Below are positions 58,109 through 64,000 of a DNA stretch of 64,000 nucleotides, piece after piece (position 1 is the first letter of the stretch; the number at the start of each line of letters is the position of its first letter). Position numbers and translations under genes: made by a program. Location: assembly GCF_007923255.1 (NCBI RefSeq), contig NZ_VOHJ01000011.1, forward strand, positions 1 to 64,000. Reading direction: 5' to 3'. The notes under the pieces were generated by a model. It ran no database searches and had not been told where the DNA came from. It saw only the letters and a program-made list of their open reading frames with translations. Source of the DNA: Vulcaniibacterium thermophilum. Its GTDB lineage: Bacteria > Pseudomonadota > Gammaproteobacteria > Xanthomonadales > Xanthomonadaceae.

Positions 58109-58825
58109 ATGCGCACCCTCGGCCTGCTCGGCGGCATGAGCTGGGAATCGACGATTTCCTACTACCGGCTCATCAACGAACGCGTGCGCGAGCGGCTGGG
58201 CGGGCTGCACTCGGCCAGGTTGCTGCTCTACAGCGTGGACTTCGCGGAGATCGAAGCGCTGCAGCACCAGGGGCGCTGGGACGAAGCCGGCGCGATGCTC
58301 GCCGACGCCGGGCGGCGCCTGGCCGCGGCCGGCGCGGACGCGCTCGTGATCTGCACCAACACGATGCACCTCGTCGCGCCGCAGGTGGAGGCCGCAAGCG
58401 GGCTGCCGCTGCTGCACATCGCCGATGCCACCGCGCGTCGCATCCGCGAGGCGGGGATCGTGCGCGTCGGCCTGCTCGGCACGCGCTTCACCATGGAACA
58501 GGCGTTCTACCGCGAGCGGCTGGAGCGCGCGGGGCTCACGGTGCGCGTGCCCGATGCCGACACGCGCGCCGAGGTGCACCGCGTGATCTACGAGGAGCTG
58601 TGCCGCGGCCGGATCGTCGAAGCCTCGCGCGAACGCTACCGCGCGATCATGGCCGCGCTCGCCGCCGAGGGTTGCGAGGGCATCATCCTCGGCTGCACCG
58701 AGATCGGCCTCTTGGTCGGCGACGACGATGCCGTCGTGCCGCTGTTCGACACCACCCGCATCCACGCCGAGGACAGCGCCGACTGGGCGCTCGCCACGGC
58801 TCCGGCGGCCGCCGCCGTCGCCTGA
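58109..58825 (+). CDS. Aspartate/glutamate racemase family protein
   Basis: A 238-residue PLP-independent racemase. Two catalytic cysteines lie in VICTNTMHLVA and IILGCTEIGLLVG; the start RTLGLLGGMSWESTISYYRL is typical of YgeA-like broad-specificity amino acid racemases. The substrate cannot be told from sequence. It begins two bases after the lpdA stop, so it is probably cotranscribed with aceF-lpdA, although a metabolic link is not obvious. Confidence 0.9.
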   Translation: MRTLGLLGGMSWESTISYYRLINERVRERLGGLHSARLLLYSVDFAEIEALQHQGRWDEAGAMLADAGRRLAAAGADALVICTNTMHLVAPQVEAASGLPLLHIADATARRIREAGIVRVGLLGTRFTMEQAFYRERLERAGLTVRVPDADTRAEVHRVIYEELCRGRIVEASRERYRAIMAALAAEGCEGIILGCTEIGLLVGDDDAVVPLFDTTRIHAEDSADWALATAPAAAAVA

Positions 58826-58831
58826 AAAGGC

Positions 58832-58859
58832 GAAGCCCCGGCCGGGACCGGGGCTTCGG
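58832..58859 (+). terminator. Terminator-like hairpin after the racemase gene
   Basis: GAAGCCCCGG and CCGGGGCTTC form a 10-bp perfect stem. No T-run follows, so it may act in both directions weakly or stabilise the 3' end. Confidence 0.6.
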
Positions 58860-58987
58860 AGTCCCCCGCCGCGTTGCCGTGACGAGGAGTGGCGTGCGGG
58901 GGCGTCCACCATCATGACCCGCGTGCCGGCGAAAGGTTCCGCGGCGGCGTGGCGCCGTCTGAACGCGTGAATCGCCGCATCCGCCCG

Positions 58988-59185
58988 TCAGGCCTCCAGC
59001 ACGCGCGCGCGCCGTCGGCGCTCGAGGCGCTTCCACGCCTTCTCGTGCAGATGGAAGGCGACCGTGTTGCAGGCCGGCTCCACCAGCGCCAGCGCGCCGC
59101 CGACCCAGACGTTCCCCGTCAGCAGGTAGCCGACGCCGAACGCGACCAGGAAATGGATGCCGGCGAAGCTCAGGGTCTTGCGCAT
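58988..59185 (-). CDS. DUF2061 family small membrane protein
   Basis: A 65-residue protein with one or two hydrophobic segments: KTLSFAGIHFLVAFGVGYLL, then GGALALVEPACNTVAFHLHE and a basic C-terminus (KRLERRRRARV). The pattern fits DUF2061, a family of tiny predicted membrane proteins without a known role. It lies between the racemase and the atp operon on the opposite strand. Confidence 0.75.
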   Translation of the reverse strand: MRKTLSFAGIHFLVAFGVGYLLTGNVWVGGALALVEPACNTVAFHLHEKAWKRLERRRRARVLEA

Positions 59186-59312
59186 GGAACCCTCGCGAAC
59201 AAACGAGAACGGTTCCCATCTTCGCCCCGTGCCGGGCGATGTCCAATCGTTTGTTCCTTCCGCGCCGATAGCCGGCGGCGATCGCGCCCCGGCCCGGCCG
59301 GTCTTCCGGCGG

Positions 59313-59341
59313 TTGCCGCAACCCACTGCGCGGGCTATACT
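59313..59341 (+). promoter_or_regulatory. Sigma70-type promoter of the atp operon
   Basis: TTGCCG (59313-59318) and TATACT (59336-59341) are separated by exactly 17 bases. They lie 55 bp before the atpI GTG. The -10 box matches consensus at five of six positions. Confidence 0.7.
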
Positions 59342-59395
59342 TTTGCGGCTTCCCCGGGCGGTTTTCACGCCCACCTCCAGCCCGACGAGTTCCAC

Positions 59396-59767
59396 GTGCA
59401 CGATCCCCTGTCCACAGGTCGCCGCGTGGCGATTCGCGCGGTCGCCTGGCAGGCCGGAGCGGTCGCGGCGACGGCGCTGGTGTTCGTGGCCGCCGGTCCG
59501 CGGCAGGCGCTGGCCGCGGTGGTGGGCGGGATCGCGGTGATGCTGGGCTCGTGGCTGTCGGCCCGGCTCATGCTCGGAGGCGGCATCGGTCCGGCGGGTG
59601 CGGCGCTGGTGCGCTGGTTCGTCGGTCTGATCGCCAAATGGGCGCTGGTTTTCGCGGCGCTGGGTGTGGGCTTCGGCGTGTGGCGCCTGCCGCCCGTGCC
59701 GCTGCTGGTCGGCATCGTGGTCGCGCTCGGCGCGCAGGTGCTGGCCTCGCTGCAGCGGTCGCGCTGA
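59396..59767 (+). CDS. atpI: ATP synthase subunit I
   Basis: A 123-residue membrane protein with four hydrophobic segments, in the place where atpI opens proteobacterial atp operons. AVVGGIAVMLGSWLSARLML and LVRWFVGLIAKWALVFAAL are typical of the family, thought to help assemble the c-ring. The start is GTG at 59396; no strong ribosome binding site is visible. atpB follows after 51 bp. Confidence 0.82.
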   Translation: MHDPLSTGRRVAIRAVAWQAGAVAATALVFVAAGPRQALAAVVGGIAVMLGSWLSARLMLGGGIGPAGAALVRWFVGLIAKWALVFAALGVGFGVWRLPPVPLLVGIVVALGAQVLASLQRSR

Positions 59768-59818
59768 GCCCCGCGCGGCCCGCAATCGACGAATTCAACC
59801 TTTTCCAGGATTGGGGAT

Positions 59819-60616
59819 ATGGCGAGCGAGGCGGAACTCACTCCCACCGGCTACATCCAGCATCACCTGCACAACCTGACCGTCCAGGTCGGCGAGGGCG
59901 GGTTCTGGACCCTGCACCTCGACACCCTGGTCATGTCGGTCGGCCTCGGCCTGCTGATGGTGGTGCTGTTCTGGCTGGCCACGCGCAAGCCGACCTCCGG
60001 CGTGCCGGGCAAGTGGCAGGCGTTCGTCGAGATCTGCCTCGAGTTCGTCGACCGCCAGGCGCGCGACACCTACCACGGCCCGAGCCGGCTGGTGACGCCG
60101 ATCGCGATCACCCTGTTCTTCTGGATCCTCCTGATGAACCTCATCAAGATGATCCCGGCCGACTTCATCGCCAAGCCGCTCGAGCTGGCCGGCGTGCCGT
60201 ACTTCAAGCCGGTGCCGACCGCCGACGTCAACGCCACGCTCGGCATGTCGATCAGCGTCTTCTTCCTGATGCTGTTCTTCTCGATCCGTTCGAAGGGCTT
60301 CGGCGGCTTCACCCACGAGTTCCTGACCGCGCCGTTCGGCAAGTGGATGATGCCGTTCAACCTGCTGCTCAACATCGTCGAATGGCTGAGCAAGCCGGTG
60401 TCGCTGGCGATGCGACTGTTCGGCAACATGTTCGGCGGCGAGATCGTGTTCCTGCTGATCTGGGTGCTGGGCGGCGCCGGCCTGCTCGGCGCGCTCGCCG
60501 GCGGCGTCTTCGGCCTCGGCTGGATGATCTTCCACCTGCTGGTGATCCCGCTGCAGGCCTTCATTTTCATGATGCTGTCGATCGTCTACCTGAGCCTGTC
60601 CGAAGAGGCGCACTGA
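59819..60616 (+). CDS. atpB: ATP synthase F0 subunit a
   Basis: A 265-residue membrane stator subunit with the half-channels for protons. The essential Arg lies in [14 protein letters not shown], and a later helix pair ends in [27 protein letters not shown] [20 protein letters not shown] matches the family. Length is standard. atpE follows after 58 bp. Confidence 0.96.
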   Translation: MASEAELTPTGYIQHHLHNLTVQVGEGGFWTLHLDTLVMSVGLGLLMVVLFWLATRKPTSGVPGKWQAFVEICLEFVDRQARDTYHGPSRLVTPIAITLFFWILLMNLIKMIPADFIAKPLELAGVPYFKPVPTADVNATLGMSISVFFLMLFFSIRSKGFGGFTHEFLTAPFGKWMMPFNLLLNIVEWLSKPVSLAMRLFGNMFGGEIVFLLIWVLGGAGLLGALAGGVFGLGWMIFHLLVIPLQAFIFMMLSIVYLSLSEEAH

Positions 60617-60674
60617 CGGCTCGTCCTGTTCCGCTTTCCCTTCCACCTTTCGCACTACCGCACCGGAGAAAACC

Positions 60675-60986
60675 ATGGAAAACGTCCTGACCCAGCTCGC
60701 CCAAGTCGAAGCCTCGACCGCTCTGGCCATCGGCCTGATGATCGGTCTCGCGGCGCTGGGCGCCGGTATCGGTCTGGCCATCATGGCCGGCAAGTTCCTG
60801 GAGTCCTCGGCGCGTCAGCCGGAGCTGATTCCGGTGTTGCAGGTCCGCATGTTCATCACCGCCGGCCTGATCGACGCGGCGTTCATCATCACGGTCGCCG
60901 TGGCGCTGCTGCTCGCGTTCGCGAACCCGCTGTCGGGCCGTGTCACCACCGCCGCCGCTTCGGCGCCGGCCGCCGCCGCGCAGTAA
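60675..60986 (+). CDS. atpE: ATP synthase F0 subunit c
   Basis: A 103-residue proteolipid that forms the rotating c-ring. Two helices surround the polar loop ESSARQPEL; the proton-carrying residue is Asp67 in [15 protein letters not shown]. The C-terminal tail after the second helix ([13 protein letters not shown]) is an Ala-rich extension of about 15 residues relative to E. coli. GGAG lies before the ATG. Confidence 0.96.
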   Translation: MENVLTQLAQVEASTALAIGLMIGLAALGAGIGLAIMAGKFLESSARQPELIPVLQVRMFITAGLIDAAFIITVAVALLLAFANPLSGRVTTAAASAPAAAAQ

Positions 60987-60997
60987 GTCGCACGCCT

Positions 60998-61026
60998 CGC
61001 GCTGCGGACGGACCGTCCGCAGCGCG
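60998..61026. promoter_or_regulatory. Perfect hairpin between atpE and atpF
   Basis: CGCGCTGCGGACGG is followed by its exact complement CCGTCCGCAGCGCG with one base between, giving a stem of about 12 bp. There is no T-run. It lies just after atpE and could protect the atpE end of the mRNA or lower expression of atpF and the genes beyond. Confidence 0.6.
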
Positions 61027-61081
61027 GTCGCTCCACGGGCGCCCACGCGCCTGGCCGTCCCCTCAGGCAGAGCGTTAGCCG

Positions 61082-61552
61082 ATGAACATCAACCTCACCC
61101 TATTCGCCCAGGCGCTGGCCTTCGCCGGCCTGATCTGGCTGATCGCGACCAAGATCTGGCCGCCGCTGCTGCGCGCCATCGAGGAGCGCCAGCAGAAGAT
61201 CGCCGAGGGCCTGGCTGCGGCCGACCGCAGCCAGAAGGATCTCGCCCAGGCGCAGGAGAAGGTCGACGCCGCGCTGCGCGAGGCGCGCGTCAAGGCCAAC
61301 GAGATCATCGAGCAGGCCCACCAGCGCGCCAACCAGATCGTCGAACAGGCCAGGCAGGAAGCGATCGTCGAGGCCGAACGCCAGAAGGCGATCGCGCTCG
61401 CCGAGATCGACGCCGCCGCCAACCGCGCGCGCGAGGACCTGCGTCGCCAGGTCGCCGTGCTCGCCGTGGCCGGCGCCGAGAAGCTGATCCAGCGCGAGAT
61501 CGACGCCAACGCCCACAAGGCGCTGCTCGACGAACTCGCCGCCCAGATCTGA
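61082..61552 (+). CDS. atpF: ATP synthase F0 subunit b
   Basis: A 156-residue peripheral stalk subunit. One N-terminal membrane helix ([20 protein letters not shown]) is followed by a long charged coiled coil ([40 protein letters not shown]). Length and layout equal those of E. coli subunit b. atpH follows after 8 bp. Confidence 0.96.
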   Translation: MNINLTLFAQALAFAGLIWLIATKIWPPLLRAIEERQQKIAEGLAAADRSQKDLAQAQEKVDAALREARVKANEIIEQAHQRANQIVEQARQEAIVEAERQKAIALAEIDAAANRAREDLRRQVAVLAVAGAEKLIQREIDANAHKALLDELAAQI

Positions 61553-61560
61553 GTGACGCC

Positions 61561-62088
61561 ATGAGCCAGCCCGTCACCCTCGCCCGTCCGTACGCCCGCG
61601 CCGCTTTCGCGCTGGCGCGCGAGCAGGGCCGCGCCGCGGAGTGGTCGCGCGCGCTCGCCTTCGCGGCGCGCGTGGCGGAAGACCCGCAGGCGCAGGCGCT
61701 GCTCAAGCACCCGCAGCTTGCCGTCGCCGACGCGGTCGCGCTGGTCGCGCCGGACGGCGCCGACGAGTCGCTGCAGCGGTTCCTGGCGCTGCTGGCGGAG
61801 AACCGCCGGCTGGCGCTGCTGCCGGAGATCGCCGGGCTGTTCGAGCAGTTGCGTGCCGACGCCGAGCGCATCGTCAGGGCGCGCGTCACCGCCGCCACCG
61901 CGCTGCCGGGCGACACTCTGGAGTCGATCCGCGCCGCGCTGCGTCGCCGCTTCGGTCGCGAGATCGAACTGGAGACCGCGGTCGATCCGACGCTGATCGG
62001 CGGCGCGGTCATCGACGCCGGCGACGTCGTGATCGACGGCTCGCTGAAGGGCAAGCTGGCGCGCCTGCAGAACATGCTGGCCGCCTGA
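61561..62088 (+). CDS. atpH: ATP synthase F1 subunit delta
   Basis: A 175-residue stalk subunit linking F1 to subunit b. It starts [20 protein letters not shown] and ends with the family signature [20 protein letters not shown] and [13 protein letters not shown]. Length is normal. Confidence 0.95.
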   Translation: MSQPVTLARPYARAAFALAREQGRAAEWSRALAFAARVAEDPQAQALLKHPQLAVADAVALVAPDGADESLQRFLALLAENRRLALLPEIAGLFEQLRADAERIVRARVTAATALPGDTLESIRAALRRRFGREIELETAVDPTLIGGAVIDAGDVVIDGSLKGKLARLQNMLAA

Positions 62089-62137
62089 CCGAATTCCATT
62101 GCCATTCCGGCCCGCGGGCCGGGCAGAAGGACATCCC

Positions 62138-63685
<1,548 letters not shown>

Positions 63686-63690
63686 GGCCG

Positions 63691-63779
63691 GGAATCGGAA
63701 ATCGGGAATAGGGAATCGCAGGAGCGAGAGCGGGACGGCGACGCCGATTCCCGATTCTCGATTCCCGATTCCCGCGAGC
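63691..63779. repeat. GGGAATCGGG inverted-repeat pair between atpA and atpG
   Basis: Units GGGAATCGGAAATCGGGAAT (63691 on) and inverse units GATTCCCGATTCTCGATTCC (63747 on) face each other across about 25 bp. They fill nearly the whole 107-bp gap and can form a long hairpin in the operon mRNA. Confidence 0.85.
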
Positions 63780-63792
63780 GAAGCGAGCAGAC

Positions 63793-64000
63793 ATGGCAGG
63801 CGGACGCGAAATCAAGTCGAAGATCAAGAGCGTGCAGAACACCCGCAAGGTGACGCGCGCGCTGGAGATGGTCTCGGCCTCCAAGATCCGCAAGGCGCAG
63901 GATCGGATGAAGGCGTCGCGCCCGTACGCGCGCGTCATGCGGCAGGTGATCGGGCACCTCGCGCAGGCGAGCACCGACTACCGCCATCCGTTCATGGTCG
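63793..64000 (+). CDS. atpG: ATP synthase F1 subunit gamma (3' partial, cut by window end)
   Basis: The first 69 residues are present: [20 protein letters not shown], then [19 protein letters not shown], the standard N-terminal helix of the rotor subunit gamma. The ribosome binding site is weak (GCGAAGCGAGCAG), lying right behind the repeat hairpin. The rest lies beyond the window. Confidence 0.95.
   Translation, partial: MAGGREIKSKIKSVQNTRKVTRALEMVSASKIRKAQDRMKASRPYARVMRQVIGHLAQASTDYRHPFMV

Overview
The window comes from a high-GC gammaproteobacterium, most likely a member of the Lysobacteraceae (Xanthomonadaceae; Lysobacter or Luteimonas type). The inference rests on four things: the gene order prmA, DUF3426, fis, purH, purD; a toxin carrying a C-terminal XVIPCD-like secretion domain; the interspersed repeats built from GGGAATCGGGAATGGGGAATC; and the very high GC of most genes. 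No rRNA, tRNA or CRISPR array was found. The window starts inside an IS481-like transposase gene and ends inside atpG.

Left part (1-11.5 kb) is accessory. An IS481-like end sits exactly in the CTAG stop codon of an MFS-PlsC phospholipid fusion gene, followed by an MscS-type channel. Next is a tightly packed island: a small (p)ppGpp-hydrolase-like HD protein, a large Type III Mod-like methyltransferase with a low-GC central segment, an ABC-type ATPase, an unrecognised 177-residue protein and a Res helicase-nuclease. This looks like a Type III restriction-modification locus carrying an inserted two-gene ATPase module, and it is the best candidate for an under-described defence system.

11.5-19.4 kb holds a triple-PAS histidine kinase, a Fur-box-associated iron-uptake operon (TonB receptor, DUF3649, PepSY protein, DUF3325) and a GAF plus degenerate GGDEF protein. 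19.5-33.8 kb is a housekeeping block, mostly on the minus strand: purD, purH, fis, DUF3426, prmA, a NYN-domain intruder, accC, a repeat-embedded four-helix-bundle gene, accB, an exported protein, aroQ, tlpA, dsbD, cutA; an AGCS symporter lies on the plus strand between purD and purH.

34-37 kb carries an XRE regulator, a possible small RNA and groES-groEL under a near-perfect sigma32 promoter plus a CIRCE operator. 37-39.2 kb holds a probable antibacterial Type IV secretion effector with a zinc-peptidase motif and its lipoprotein immunity partner, followed by a giant WG/Sel1-repeat protein. 42.3-54.5 kb holds glnE, an ELM1-like protein, a nitroreductase, YceI, pirin, a Zn-ribbon protein, three envelope genes (GT4, O-antigen ligase, LpxL), a Fpg/Nei glycosylase, a VOC protein and OmpW. 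54.8-58.8 kb encodes pyruvate dehydrogenase E2 and E3 and a racemase. 59.4-64 kb is the ATP synthase operon atpI-B-E-F-H-A-G (G cut by the window edge).

Repeats recur at functional junctions. The GGGAATCGGG family splits the acc, gro and atp operons, and a CCCTC/GAGGG-rich repeat is read in frame inside the LpdA linker.
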